DNA of 62,742 nucleotides from Ectocarpus siliculosus (GCA_000310025.1 FN648697.1:1-62742); one strand, 5' to 3'. Counted from the first letter of the stretch, positions 47,560-57,266 are shown. Numbers and translations are program-made. Notes: generated by a model not told the origin, from the letters alone.

Positions 47560-48846
47560 ATGTCAATGGCGTGCGATACTCTTGAGGAAAGGCAGGCCGC
47601 TAATGCCGCCAAGCCGTGCAAGAAAGCTTTCAGCCCGGTGTTTCCGGAAGCGATTGCAGGGTATGTTCCTGTGGGACTTTTGTGGCTTTCCATGACGATA
47701 ATTGGGTACGGAATTTCTACTAACAGGAAGTGGGCTGTGTCCAAATTTATCCAGCCGTCCACACAGCTGTCAATTATGCTATTGTTGTTAGTGGCTGATC
47801 ATTCGTCATCATTCTTCGATCACTCCCGCATAAGTAACGAGAACAGTTGCCTCACGGCGATGCTTACATCTACAACATTCGACGAAACGAACGGAAGACT
47901 AATGTTTGGAGGACTGTGCGCTCGTTTCGCGGCGGTGGCTGCCTACGGGATTTCGAGCGGATCGGTAACTCTGGCCGCAACTGGGATGCCGTGGGTTTGC
48001 ATGATGAGCTACCTATGCTGGTCGCCACAAACATTCCAGAGTTGCAAGAACAACTCCCTAGTCACTGGACTGTTGGCGCATTCCCTCGATATCATGACCC
48101 TTGTTGGCATCTTAGAAATGCTTTTTGCTGAAAGTGGAAACCGGGACAAGTCTTGGCACACACCGACGATTGTGTACAGCACCATCATCAGCTTGCTTTT
48201 CGTTGCTCTTGTCGGAAGGTACAGCGACTACGGGGACAGGGTGACACCAGGCTCGTGTGAAATCGACGACCAGGGCGATTTGGAAAAGGAGAAATTGGTT
48301 GATCGTAAACCCGAACTGAAGGCCGGCGTCGCAATGAGCATCATGAGCCTTGTGTTCATTGTACATATGAAAATGAAGTACTCTGAAGTGGGGTCCTGTG
48401 CCGCGTACCCCGCGATTTTTTGGATTTGTTTTGATGTGTTGACAAAATTCCAGGTATGGAAGCGCGGCGAAGAAGCCCTGGTAGGTGATAGTATACACCG
48501 CAGCGTAGTGTATATTATGGTTCAAGCAATGGATATATTGGTCAGCTCTTCGAGTATAATTGCCGTAATGAAAGACCAAGGACTCATAAAACACCAGGCG
48601 GCCGACCTCAAAGGCAACCTGGATACCGAGTGCTTCGTCTTCGCCGTCTGCCACGATAAGCCCAAGTTGAAGCGGGTCAAGCACATCCTGGGCACCGACT
48701 TGCACATCAAGACCTGTACGCGCGCGCGCTCCACAGACGACAGCCTGTCCACCATTTTTCACCCGTCGTTACGCTATGTGGCGCCACCACAGCAGACGAT
48801 ACAGGCTTCAGACGGGTTTGCAAGGGGGGACAAGGAGACTCTCTGA
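47560..48846 (+). CDS. Multi-span membrane protein (unknown)
   Basis: 428 residues. Hydrophobic helices at about residues 33-52, 69-82, 115-140, 145-160, 168-190, 200-216, 252-272 and 280-298 (for example VGLLWLSMTIIGYGIS, LSIMLLLLVADH, IISLLFVALVGRY). The C-terminal about 100 residues are soluble, basic and Cys-containing. No family recognised; transporter, channel or viral envelope protein are all possible. The ATG lies 20 bp downstream of the RFC-like gene's stop and the two may be co-transcribed. The gene appears intact. Confidence 0.7.
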   Translation: MSMACDTLEERQAANAAKPCKKAFSPVFPEAIAGYVPVGLLWLSMTIIGYGISTNRKWAVSKFIQPSTQLSIMLLLLVADHSSSFFDHSRISNENSCLTAMLTSTTFDETNGRLMFGGLCARFAAVAAYGISSGSVTLAATGMPWVCMMSYLCWSPQTFQSCKNNSLVTGLLAHSLDIMTLVGILEMLFAESGNRDKSWHTPTIVYSTIISLLFVALVGRYSDYGDRVTPGSCEIDDQGDLEKEKLVDRKPELKAGVAMSIMSLVFIVHMKMKYSEVGSCAAYPAIFWICFDVLTKFQVWKRGEEALVGDSIHRSVVYIMVQAMDILVSSSSIIAVMKDQGLIKHQAADLKGNLDTECFVFAVCHDKPKLKRVKHILGTDLHIKTCTRARSTDDSLSTIFHPSLRYVAPPQQTIQASDGFARGDKETL

Positions 48847-48957
48847 GGGCCACCTGTGTCGCTGTGGTTCGATATTATAGATATGTGCGATTGCATTCGT
48901 CGTAGAGTGTGCCAATTGACGTTTTGTCGAAATGTTATGAATGTCATAGAGTAAAAC

Positions 48958-50034
48958 ATGTATGCTATTCACCCCAACAACCCGTATGGTTTGGATATGG
49001 AGTGGTTCAGGTTGCTGGCACTGTACTCCAACATTGGAAACAAATCCAACTCGAACGACAAGTTCAGCGAGCTCGGGGAAGAGTTGAAACGACTTCATGG
49101 TAATCACGACATGGTCATTAAAGGAATCAACGACAAGATTCAATCTTTGATTGAGAGAGGTGGTGGTGGCCCGATTTTTTCTGAGGAAAACCTCAGAGAT
49201 CTCAAGGAGAAAATTGTTGCTGAGCTGGGCAAGGTTGCTTCGAACAGGGACTCGTCGGCGGCGTCCGAACCTGTTGTTTGTAATCATGACGGAGTCATGT
49301 GGACCGACGATGCCCTCGACACTTTGAAAACAACGGTGCAGTCGGTGATGGCAAATGGGTTCTCGAAACACAGGCAAGTCCTGAATGGCATCTCGAGCAA
49401 GATCGACGGTTGGAAGAATCCAGATGGTGATGATGCTCAAACCGGTCCGAACGTTGTGCCACCAGAGACGATACAAGAGGACTGGTCCAACATTCTACAG
49501 ACACAAGCGGAAACTCTGAAAGCACTTGTTGCAGAGCAGAGTGAACTGAAACAGACGTTGAGGGATGGTTTGGCCGACATACATCAAAAGCTACTCGGAG
49601 TGAAGGAAGGAGGTGTGGGGGAAGACAGGCAAGAATTGCCACCCGAGTATGATTTGCAGGTTTATAACAAAAGTATTGAAGATGTGATTAAAATGTTTTC
49701 GGATGGAGACGATGCTTTGAGAATTCAGGCTCACCCACCTAATCCTGTCGGGAAACATATATCGGCCTACAGAACAAAGCAGGGGGTCCTGAAGAATGAA
49801 ATAAGTTCCGAAACAATGCTCGAAATAGTGGGAGAACGCATACGTCATTACTCCGACCAGGATGCTTCCGCAATGAAAGGTTTGCTCAATATGTTACTTG
49901 ATGATGATGCACTCTTGCCGATAGAAATACTCAGGATAATGCACGTGACTCTTAGTCATTTTGACTCTGATAGTCGACGTCAGAAAAGACAAACGCCGAA
50001 AGGAAAAGTTTTTTTTGACGGTTGGTGGACCTAA
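48958..50034 (+). CDS. Unknown helical protein
   Basis: 358 residues, ATG right after aaaac at 48958. Mainly helical, with coiled-coil segments (FSELGEELKRLHGNHDMVIK; LVAEQSELKQTLRDGLADIH) separated by Gly- or Pro-containing linkers. The last 130 residues are a separate helical domain (YNKSIEDVIKMFSDGDDALR). No membrane segment, no known motif. The tail is basic (DSRRQKRQTPKGK). The gene seems intact. Confidence 0.65.
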   Translation: MYAIHPNNPYGLDMEWFRLLALYSNIGNKSNSNDKFSELGEELKRLHGNHDMVIKGINDKIQSLIERGGGGPIFSEENLRDLKEKIVAELGKVASNRDSSAASEPVVCNHDGVMWTDDALDTLKTTVQSVMANGFSKHRQVLNGISSKIDGWKNPDGDDAQTGPNVVPPETIQEDWSNILQTQAETLKALVAEQSELKQTLRDGLADIHQKLLGVKEGGVGEDRQELPPEYDLQVYNKSIEDVIKMFSDGDDALRIQAHPPNPVGKHISAYRTKQGVLKNEISSETMLEIVGERIRHYSDQDASAMKGLLNMLLDDDALLPIEILRIMHVTLSHFDSDSRRQKRQTPKGKVFFDGWWT

Positions 50035-50067
50035 AATGATTTTGTACTTGCACTACTTTTAGGGCTT

Positions 50068-51191
50068 TCATTTGTTACTACTCCTTGTCTGACTCCTTGT
50101 CTGAACTCCATCGGAAAGCAGATTTAAGAGATTTTGGTTGTTGTTTACTTTCTTTTTCTTTTTCTTACCGGACGCTTCATCAATAATATCAACTACGTCA
50201 GGGGGGAGAGGAGGATTAATTACTTCATGGGGGAGAGGAGGATCATTTACGTCAGGGGAAGGAGAAGGTTTCCAGATTTTGGCTTTAATTCTTTTCGCAG
50301 TGGATACAATTAAGGTCGAAGCGCTGGAAGCGATCTGTATAGCTGACCAACCCGTGAATCCGACAACGTTGTCCAGAGGTCCTTGATCAAAATGACCAAC
50401 AGAAGATGTACTACTGTCATCGGAACGTGTATGCTAATGCCGATAACAAGCATGAACAAGTGCGATCCGAGGGCCCTATACTTGTGTTCATCGGGTGAGT
50501 CCGATTTCAAGTATCTGTAAAGGGCGAAGAGTGCTCCAGCCAAACAGTAAACAAGTGTGTGCAAAACCATAACAGCTTCGTTTCTGTGCAGTGCTTTCTT
50601 TTGCCACCGACCGATCTGGACATCGTATAACAATGCAACATCGTTGCACCAACTGTCGATGTCGGCCATCGTCGTCCCTGCAATTTCTTTCGCATGCTTC
50701 CCCAACAGCTCCGCGGAAAGATTTCCGTAGAAGAACTGCTTCGCATTGTCCTCGGGCATCGATTCACCGACACTCGCAAACAGATTCCAGAGGTTTATAA
50801 TTCCCAGTGGAAAATAAGAGCTTCCCCCGTTTTGAACAATCCTCTGCATTCCAGCGAACAGGATATCGGGGAAGATACCATCTTGCATCCAAGCGCTCGC
50901 GGCTGCTACGGCGGCTTTGGCGTTTTCTCGCTCTTTCGGCGAGACGGAATCACGAGCCTGTTTGAACTCGCGCCACCCGTCCACCTTCAGGACTGCGTAA
51001 TCATCGATTGCCTCGAAGAGAGGTCCTGCCAAGATATCTTCCAGAGCATTGAAAGCACGATCCTGTAATTGCTCGAGGGCAGTTGTCGAAGGCTGGACTC
51101 CCGTTGTCAGACATGTATTGCTCTCTTCATTGCCGACACCGCAGCTACCACCATCATCATCACCATGGCTCTCATTGCGTATCTGGAGCAT
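50068..51191 (-). CDS. Membrane protein with Pro-rich repeat tail, frameshifted
   Basis: As read, from the ATG at 51189-51191 to 50310. Residues 1-215: soluble, helical. Then two membrane helices (VMVLHTLVYCLAGALFALY and GSHLFMLVIGISIHVPMTVV, running into HLLLVILI). At about 50370-50395 the sensible text moves to another frame and continues with a third helix (GWSAIQIASSASTLIVSTA), then a twofold Pro-rich repeat (DVNDPPLPHEVINPPLPPDV) and a basic end (SGKKKKKV), ending at a TGA at 50068-50070. This explains the otherwise empty 50035-50309 stretch. No family known; an envelope or inner-membrane protein is likely. Confidence 0.6.
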
Positions 51192-51239
51192 TTCGTTCAA
51201 TTGATTCAGCAAAATTTCGGCCCTATGTTCCCCGTGAGT

Positions 51240-51975
51240 TTATCTGAGGCGCGCCTTTGTGCTAATCAGTGTGCTGAACAAGTCTTGCACTCCAGTTTTC
51301 ATCCCCGGATTTGCCTCCACTTCCACCGTATTTAAAAACACCCGCAACAACCACATCTTTCTCGCTAAGGAAGTCAGTCCCTTCTCCAAATAAAGCGTTT
51401 ACAACCGCATACGCTTGCTCCAATCCCTCGTCTTCGTTGCTGGTTGGATCAGAGAAGTTTATTATGTCACCTCGAATCTTCTCCAGTTCTGTTTTTTCCG
51501 CCTCCGTGAACTCTTCTTTCAGATTTAAACCTAGATTATGATTCCACAGAGAAAGGACGCCCATCCTTGTATGCGATCTCAAGTGATCGTGTACCCGTTT
51601 GATATCCACCACAACTATCTTCTCGCCAACGGTGTACACGACTGTTTTCGTTGTAATTTTCCCGTCGGATCCAATATCACCTTCGATCCTGAAGGTACTC
51701 GGATATTTCCCGTAACTGTTGTCCTCCACCATTCCAGTGATGCTGTCCAGTGTTCCGTCTTTTTTCACACGAGCCAGCGCCATGTTTACGAATTTGTTCG
51801 CCCAATATTTTTCTTCAATACCTCCCTTGAACACATCATTTCCAAAATGAGCCAACAGAAACTCAAATGGGTTAGGCTTACCATCGTGGATCTTCCCGTG
51901 CAGTGTGACTCCTCCGTACTGTAGAATATTACTGAAGATGTTTATCCTACCTTCTTGTAAAGGCAGGCCTTCCAT
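51240..51975 (-). CDS. Unknown protein, probable frameshift near the 3' end
   Basis: 237 residues as read from the ATG at 51973-51975 to 51262 (INIFSNILQYGGVTLHGKIH; YWANKFVNMALARVKKDG; FRIEGDIGSDGKITTKTVVY). From about 51345 the frame ending at 51240 is a better continuation (VEVEANPGMKTGVQDLFSTL), so a 1-bp indel at the run of T near 51335-51345 is suspected. The beta-rich middle and a helical end do not match any family known to me. The start overlaps the end of the Erv1-like gene by 29 bp; the next gene begins about 49 bp after its likely stop, as in a viral operon-like cluster. Confidence 0.6.
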
Positions 51976-52477
51976 TCAAAAAAAGAGCAAAGAGTATAGC
52001 AGCCGCCAAGAGAGCAAAAAGTAAAACCTTCCGATTTCTTTTCCGGTTGACGGGCTCCACCACCAATCTGCATCTCATCTTGTCGTTGTGTTTCGCGGGC
52101 TCGGTGCACCCGGTCGATATTTGAGGTTGACATTTCGCTCGGAATCTCTCGTACTTGTCCACGACGGATTCGAGGTCGGTTTCCTGTTTATCACCGATCT
52201 TGTCATTGACCTTGTTGTGTAGAATGAACAGCCACTCGAACAGCGCTTGGCGCGAGTGGAGGCACTCTTCAACCGGCGTTTCGGATAAGAAGTGTATGTA
52301 CGACTCTCTACAGAACCGGCGCGGCAAAACGTGTCCGGTGTTTTTGAAGGACGAGGAATATCCTCGACGGGTGTGCCCTACCTGTCGTCGATCTAAGCGC
52401 ACCCTAGATGAATACGCCGGCACTTCGTCGGACTCTGACTCTGACTCTGACTCAGATGATGATGATGCGCGGCCCAA
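51947..52477 (-). pseudogene. Erv1/ALR-like sulfhydryl oxidase lacking the first CxxC cysteine
   Basis: 176 codons without any in-frame ATG. The Erv core is recognisable: RRFCRESYIHFLSETP, then SRQALFEWLFILHNKVNDKI and YERFRAKC. The redox CxxC should read C-x-F-C here, but the first Cys is Arg (codon CGC, one transition from TGC). The N-terminal half of the FAD-binding fold (the usual WxxxH helix) is missing and replaced by an acidic Ser/Glu run (encoded by a tandem gactct repeat at about 52429-52450) and a basic linker. A C-terminal membrane helix is present (VLLFALLAAAILFALFL). Erv1 proteins make virion disulfides; this copy should be inactive. Confidence 0.75.
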
Positions 52478-52602
52478 GATGCCACGCGTGATGTAAATGT
52501 TTTCTGTGGTTTTTGTGTTTTATTTTTGTTTGTGTGTACATAGAGACGACAGGGGAAATGAATAATGAAAAGATGAACGACAACAACGGGCTCTGCACCA
52601 TC

Positions 52603-52639
<37 letters not shown>

Positions 52640-53335
52640 TAGAGAGATCTAACTAAACTGTAGAGATGGAAGGAGGTAGCGACTCGGTCAGATACAACCA
52701 TGTACTCCTCTCGCTCACCATCAACATGTTTCCTGTGAATAATTTCAACATCATGTGAAGAAACCGTTCCAACACAGTGTCTCTGTTTTCCCGATTTTGT
52801 GTATCACAGGCCCTGGCGCGGTAGACCCGTGTCTAACATCACCTTCGCGAGAGGGCAAGGGCTTTGGAGTGGTTACCGCGGGGCGGCTGTCGACGACGCT
52901 GGATCTGTATAAGGGGATGATATAAACGACGATCGAATGTGAACCCGTTCGAGGAGTAGAGATCCTCCTGTTGATAGGAGCAGATCATTTTTATCTCGTT
53001 GCTCGTACCAGGCAGCAGATCTCGGGTAATCTTTTTCAAAGCATGACTAGACATGCGTTTTTTCTTTGTTTTATTCCCCCGGTTAGTTGCATGTTGTCAC
53101 ATGCACCGGTATATTCCTCCGCATTTTGTCACGGCTAGTGGGGGAGTGGTGTTGTGGAAGGACAGTGTGTTGGAGACAGAATGAATGTGGTACTGGAAGT
53201 CAGGGGGGCACGTCGCCACCAGAGGGGTTCACGAGGACCATGTCATAAAAATTATTGAGATCATTTAAATGACGCGTTTGTGCAACTGAAATATATGAAG
53301 ATTTATTATGTTCGCCTGTTGGTAAGCAAAGCAGC
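52478..53335. other. Long intergenic stretch with (CT)n microsatellite
   Basis: The (CT)n run lies at about 52602-52641. A 71-codon frame on the minus strand (52839-53054; SSHALKKITRDLLPGTSNEI) starts with ATG and is the only candidate gene; I see no domain in it and give it little weight. Nothing else is coding. This is the longest gene-free part of the viral block. Confidence 0.45.
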
Positions 53336-53605
53336 ATGATCTCTTCGGTGAACGGCATACTCAGCATTTTTGCGGCCTATGTCAACATATTTACCATTGC
53401 ATCTGTGCTCAACCTGTCAACCGAGACAACTCGGCGCTATGCACAGTTTGGAGTGATCCAGGCCACATTGCTATTTTCGTTTGCGTTCGCCGTCATACCC
53501 AAGAAATTCCCATGCCTCGTGGCTACAGCACTATTCTTCGTGTTCGAAATGAAGAATCTTGTCAGTCAAGCTGCCGAGGCTATCAACTCGTCAGATGATA
53601 CGTAA
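53336..53605 (+). CDS. Small membrane protein
   Basis: 89 residues with two or three hydrophobic helices (ILSIFAAYVNIFTIASVL; GVIQATLLFSFAFAVI; LVATALFFVFEM) and a short polar C-terminus (EAINSSDDT). ATG 5 bp after a gcagc leader. No known family. A virion membrane protein is plausible, given the neighbour at 53640. Confidence 0.6.
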   Translation: MISSVNGILSIFAAYVNIFTIASVLNLSTETTRRYAQFGVIQATLLFSFAFAVIPKKFPCLVATALFFVFEMKNLVSQAAEAINSSDDT

Positions 53606-53639
53606 TATTATGTTGCCCTAACAGCATACCATCCAACAC

Positions 53640-53939
53640 ATGGCAACAAGAAACTTTTTTGAACAACTGGAAGACTTTCTTCCCACTCACGTATCGCCTC
53701 TACCTAGCTATACTTACGCCTCTGTCGCCCTTGTCATCTCTGGTCTAATGACCTATTACCTCGGCGCAGAATACCTCGTATCAGACTTGAATCGAGACAA
53801 GCACGCCACCTTCCCGTGCTACAACAAATCATTTTATTACAATTTTTCTGGTGGTGGAAACAAGATTTATATTTTATCTTCCTTTAAAATATATTTTGTT
53901 TACAATATGTTTTATTTAACAAAAGAAACATTCTTGTAG
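53640..53939 (+). CDS. Small membrane protein
   Basis: 99 residues with one clear membrane helix (YASVALVISGLMTYYLGAEY) and possibly a second, at the end (YILSSFKIYFVYNMFYL), encoded by A/T-rich DNA. It lies 35 bp after the 53336 gene in the same direction. The C-terminal third may be accidental read-through into intergenic A/T-rich sequence. No family known. Confidence 0.5.
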   Translation: MATRNFFEQLEDFLPTHVSPLPSYTYASVALVISGLMTYYLGAEYLVSDLNRDKHATFPCYNKSFYYNFSGGGNKIYILSSFKIYFVYNMFYLTKETFL

Positions 53940-53993
53940 AAAATATTTGTTTTGTTAAAAAAGTTTCCAAATGTCAATTACGTGTGGTTCATG

Positions 53994-54808
53994 CTACAAC
54001 AAAAGTCCGAAGAACGCCACAATGGGTTGATCCGCCAGAGATGTCCGTAGGGCCAGGGAGTTCGACGCATTGTCGAAAGACATCGTGCTGAGGTTTGCAA
54101 GCCCCGTCGAGTCGTACATGAACAAGTCGTTTCCGCGGTTGACGATGGACCCGTTCACGTCCAGGGCCACGGAAGTCGTGTGAGCGTTCAGAGCGTTGAC
54201 ATTGACAAGGGGATACTCGGATTTCAACTGAACGGTCGTCCCGTCGATTTCCCATGCGTTTCCGTTGGTGATGGTTTGCAGGATATCCGTTCCATTGACG
54301 TTCAAAACTCCAGTTACGTCCGCGCTAGTCTCGGACACGGACAATACCGTGGGGACACCAGAAGCGGTGTCGCCGATGTTAAAGTTGATCAAAGGCGTCG
54401 CGCCGTCGCCACCTACAATCTCAACCTCTGCGCTTTTGGCGTCGGCATGCTGTACAACTTTGGGGGCCTCGATTGTCCGTCGGTTTTTACCAGGGAGGTG
54501 TCGAGAGTGATGGCGGACGACGTAATTGTGGAGGACGCATTGCTCAATTCGAGAACATCGTTGATGACCGCACCGTCGTTCACACCGACGGTGTAGGTTC
54601 CGACGGTGTCGTCGGCGACACCCTCGCTCACCTTCACCGTTGCGAGAGAGGATTCGGTGTCGCTGGCCGACGGAATGCCGTAGAAGCTCTGGGTCAGTGA
54701 GGCTGCCGTCAACCCGTCACCCTTCACGGATTGGAAGAGATTGCGAGAGAACACGTCGCGACCCCTCATGTTACCATACTGAGCCAAGTCAATGAAATCG
54801 GTCGACAT
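53994..54808 (-). CDS. Beta-rich virion-like protein, one frameshift
   Basis: Upper frame from the ATG at 54806-54808 (DFIDLAQYGNMRGRDVFSRN; DGLTAASLTQSFYGIPSASD). Near 54465 the good text moves to the next frame (EAPKVVQHADAKSAEVEIVG) and continues through INFNIGDTASGVPTVLSVS to a TAG at 53994. Both parts are rich in Thr, Ser, Val, Asn and Gly with alternating hydrophobic pattern, as in tail-fibre or capsid-decoration proteins. No known domain could be named. The frameshift is supported only by sequence character, not by a homologue in this window. Confidence 0.6.
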
Positions 54809-54886
54809 GATGCTGATGCTGTAAACACCGAAGTTGGTTAGAGTTAGTACAACATTTTTATTTTCAAAATTGGTACAATTTTTGTT

Positions 54887-55864
54887 TCAGTTTGATGTTG
54901 CTGGTAAAGTTACTCTGTTGTTCAATGCCATAATGTATTCTGATATACGTCGCCCTAATTTATTCGGCTGTTTCGTTTTCTTTTCCCTCTTGGTTTTATC
55001 TCTGAGTTTGGCCAACACGGACATCGACCGAGACATGACGGGGGGATTCACTGGCAATGAATCGACAGGCACGACCACGGAATGTGGGTTCACAACGAGG
55101 TTTGCTGCTGAAGCCACCGACGACGACACTGCCTGGCCTTCAAATACAACCAATATATACTGATCGATGGACACGCTGTTTTGCTTCCAGTACATGGGAG
55201 ACGCGACAACACAGTCTGAAAACCCTACAAAATCAACAAGCACTCGTGTTGTTTCCAGACCCAAGAATTCTTTCTCAGCCTCATACGACCGGCTCATGTC
55301 ACATGCCACACAAGAAGTCATCGCAGCAGCTTCACCGTAACCTGTGCATATAACACACTCGACGTTGTCCTGTATGTCGTATATTACATCATTCACTTTT
55401 GTCTTCATCCGGTTGTAGCAATGGGCCGCGTGGCAGGGAAGAAGCGGCTCAGATTTGGACAGAGAGTGTTTGTCGACGTGATTTTCAGCATCGCTCGAGA
55501 AGAGTTCGGCTCCCGACCCTGTATGGCTATAACCATCGAATTCCGCAAGACACGGGTGACTGCATACTCTGTCACGCGAACTGTCCGTGAAACTGTCTTG
55601 GATGCAAACAATGACGACCTCGTTGGCCTTGAACACCTTAACAATGTAGTCTGTTGTTCGAACCTGAACCGGTGTGCACATCGCAGGAGAAGTAGTCACT
55701 TCGCATGTTCTGTACGTCAGAGGCCAAAGCGTGAACGGGAAAGTCTGCCTGTTGTGTTCCTCGGTGATTTCAACCCACGAGGCCGTCACGCTGTCGTCGT
55801 CGTCCATTTTGCCACACACCCTTGCAAGTAGAAGAAGGTGGTTCCAAGTGTATTCGTACTTCAT
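54887..55864 (-). CDS. Cys-rich protein of unknown function
   Basis: About 325 residues from the ATG at 55862-55864. About 14 cysteines, several in pairs (VCSHPC; CVICTGYGEAAAMTSCVACD). The N-terminal half is beta-like (VRTTDYIVKVFKANEVVIVC). The C-terminus is basic (LRDKTKREKKTKQPNKLGRR). No signal peptide. The CxxC pair may bind zinc or be redox active. It lies 44 bp downstream of the thioredoxin-like gene on the same strand. Confidence 0.65.
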   Translation of the reverse strand: MKYEYTWNHLLLLARVCGKMDDDDSVTASWVEITEEHNRQTFPFTLWPLTYRTCEVTTSPAMCTPVQVRTTDYIVKVFKANEVVIVCIQDSFTDSSRDRVCSHPCLAEFDGYSHTGSGAELFSSDAENHVDKHSLSKSEPLLPCHAAHCYNRMKTKVNDVIYDIQDNVECVICTGYGEAAAMTSCVACDMSRSYEAEKEFLGLETTRVLVDFVGFSDCVVASPMYWKQNSVSIDQYILVVFEGQAVSSSVASAANLVVNPHSVVVPVDSLPVNPPVMSRSMSVLAKLRDKTKREKKTKQPNKLGRRISEYIMALNNRVTLPATSN

Positions 55865-55908
55865 CAACTATACGAATACGCAAATATTTTAAGTTGTTCA
55901 CAGGACTA

Positions 55909-56178
55909 TCACGGAGCGATACGTCTCATGGACACGATTCCGCTCATAGTCTTGAAGCCGGGCGATGGCCTCCCGCTCAGCACCCAAAACGGATATCCTT
56001 GGACCATTGGATATCTCTTGGGATCATCCACCGTGGTCACCATGACGTTCCGATTGAACTAGTCCTGCATTTCAGAGTTCATTGACGAGAGAACTTGTAT
56101 CTGCTTTGTGCAGAAGCCACATTTTGACCACAGGTAAAGCTGAATGGGCTTCTGGGCAGCCGGAATGGGAATCGACAT
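55909..56178 (-). pseudogene. Thioredoxin/glutaredoxin-like protein with in-frame TAG
   Basis: A small frame with ATG at 56176-56178 and TGA at 55909-55911, interrupted by one TAG (codon 40, at 56059-56061). Before it, QLYLWSKCGFCTKQIQVLSS gives a beta strand, a CxxC active site (CGFC) and a helix. After it, VMVTTVDDPKRYPMVQGYPF carries the second strand and the cis-Pro loop (GYPFWV) of the thioredoxin fold. The length (about 88 codons) suits a glutaredoxin-size protein. The frame is unchanged on both sides of the TAG, so a single substitution is enough to explain it. Large DNA viruses often encode such proteins together with Erv1. Confidence 0.75.
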
Positions 56179-56244
56179 CTGCGTGAGTTATATACTGGAA
56201 ATATAATATTTATTCCTTTGCAATCATTTGCATGCCAGCCCGCC

Positions 56245-56304
56245 CACACCTCGTCACACCTCGTCACACCTCGTCACACCTCGTCACACCTCATCACACC
56301 TCGC
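56245..56304. repeat. Tandem decamer acctcgtcac, about six copies
   Basis: The unit acctcgtcac is repeated five times, with a final catcac variant, between 56249 and 56303. It lies just upstream of the gene at 56318. It may be a slippage product within a 5' leader. Open frames through it (SSHLVTPRHT) are artefacts. Confidence 0.9.
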
Positions 56305-56317
56305 GGCATCCAACAAA

Positions 56318-56884
56318 ATGGTGTCGCTGGTCAAGACGTGCAAGACCTTTCGGCTTTCCAACAGGTTGGCATGGAAGGACATTAAAACCAAGGTGGAAGG
56401 CGTGGCATTTCTCGACGAGCGTAGAGCCATCATGGTCTTCCGCAAGCCGGCGAGCAAGACCATGACTCTTTTGGGGTCTGATCACATCGACGTCGTGAAG
56501 ACATGCTCTGTTTATGATGGTGCCGACGGCGACAGCGGGGATGGTGATGATGATGACGAGGCGACTGCACTTCGTGCTGTTATCAAAGCATCGGGGATGG
56601 GGACGACCTACATCACTGCTTTGTCTCATGACTTCAGCGTGTTTCGGGTGAACACCGAAAAGTGTCTAGATGTGTTTCGCTTGCATCGTTTGCTGACCCG
56701 AGTGGGTGCGTCGGTTGTCATGGAGCACGAGTTACACGACTCCCTGTTCATCACGGATGACAGAGTTGTGTGGAGCATTTCGGACACCGTTCCACAGAAG
56801 ATATTGGCGTCCGTCGCCGGCGTAGCGGCGCCCGAGGCCACAGGTCTTGTAGAAAGATCACGCAGAAAAATGGGGTTGCTTTAA
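56318..56884 (+). CDS. Unknown protein
   Basis: 188 residues from the ATG at 56318 (VSLVKTCKTFRLSNRLAWKD). Mixed alpha/beta; an acidic Gly/Asp stretch (DGADGDSGDGDDDDEA) at about residues 67-82 separates two parts. The second part has VVMEHELHDSLFITDDRVVW. A basic end (RSRRKMGLL). No known domain. I chose the downstream ATG because the frame upstream is encoded only by the decamer repeat. Confidence 0.65.
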   Translation: MVSLVKTCKTFRLSNRLAWKDIKTKVEGVAFLDERRAIMVFRKPASKTMTLLGSDHIDVVKTCSVYDGADGDSGDGDDDDEATALRAVIKASGMGTTYITALSHDFSVFRVNTEKCLDVFRLHRLLTRVGASVVMEHELHDSLFITDDRVVWSISDTVPQKILASVAGVAAPEATGLVERSRRKMGLL

Positions 56885-56897
56885 AGTCAATTTTTAT

Positions 56898-57266
56898 TCA
56901 GCTTTCGTCGATCACCATCTTGGTAATACCGTCGACGGTCACCTTTTGGACATCTTGTGTTGCACCATATTTGTCGTAAACGAGACGCTCGTACTCCGCG
57001 AAAACTTTCGCGTGTACGACCGAGCCTCTCTTGGGCTTGACGAACTTGTCTTTGTACATTGGAGACGAGGACACTTCTTGCATCGCTTTGCGCCATAGCT
57101 TTAGGAGACCGTTCTCAGATTTCTTGGCTTCGAGAGACTTCTTTTTTGAAACAATGGAACCGCTGTTGTTATACGTCAGATCCTCTTTCTCCAGACCACC
57201 GGATGTTTTCTTTGCAGTGCCGTGCATTACCTGCGCCCGCGAACCGATGTTTGAAGAGAGAGTCAT
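56898..57266 (-). CDS. NCLDV-type small basic protein
   Basis: 122 residues, ATG at 57264-57266. The text GGLEKEDLTYNNSGSIVSKK, then KSLEAKKSENGLLKLWRKAM and KPKRGSVVHAK resembles a family of small basic proteins in phycodnaviruses and mimiviruses (GL-x-K-x-DL-x2-N-x2-G-x-IVSKK-x-S pattern, then a W helix). From memory these are frequent virion components; the exact family name is not certain. Convergent with the 56318 gene. The gene is intact. Confidence 0.65.
   Translation of the reverse strand: MTLSSNIGSRAQVMHGTAKKTSGGLEKEDLTYNNSGSIVSKKKSLEAKKSENGLLKLWRKAMQEVSSSPMYKDKFVKPKRGSVVHAKVFAEYERLVYDKYGATQDVQKVTVDGITKMVIDES

Noticed and set aside
52839-53054. 71-codon minus-strand gene
   Set aside because: Starts with ATG and is mildly protein-like but has no domain, partner or composition signal; mentioned only as a possibility in the intergenic entry.
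36554-56061. Recoded TAG (stop suppression) in the viral genes
   Set aside because: Three of four internal stops are TAG, but TAG also ends apparently intact genes here (18791 and 53640 genes), so simple nonsense changes are more likely.
56228-56317. Upstream start for the 56318 gene
   Set aside because: The added residues are encoded only by the decamer repeat and a non-ATG context.
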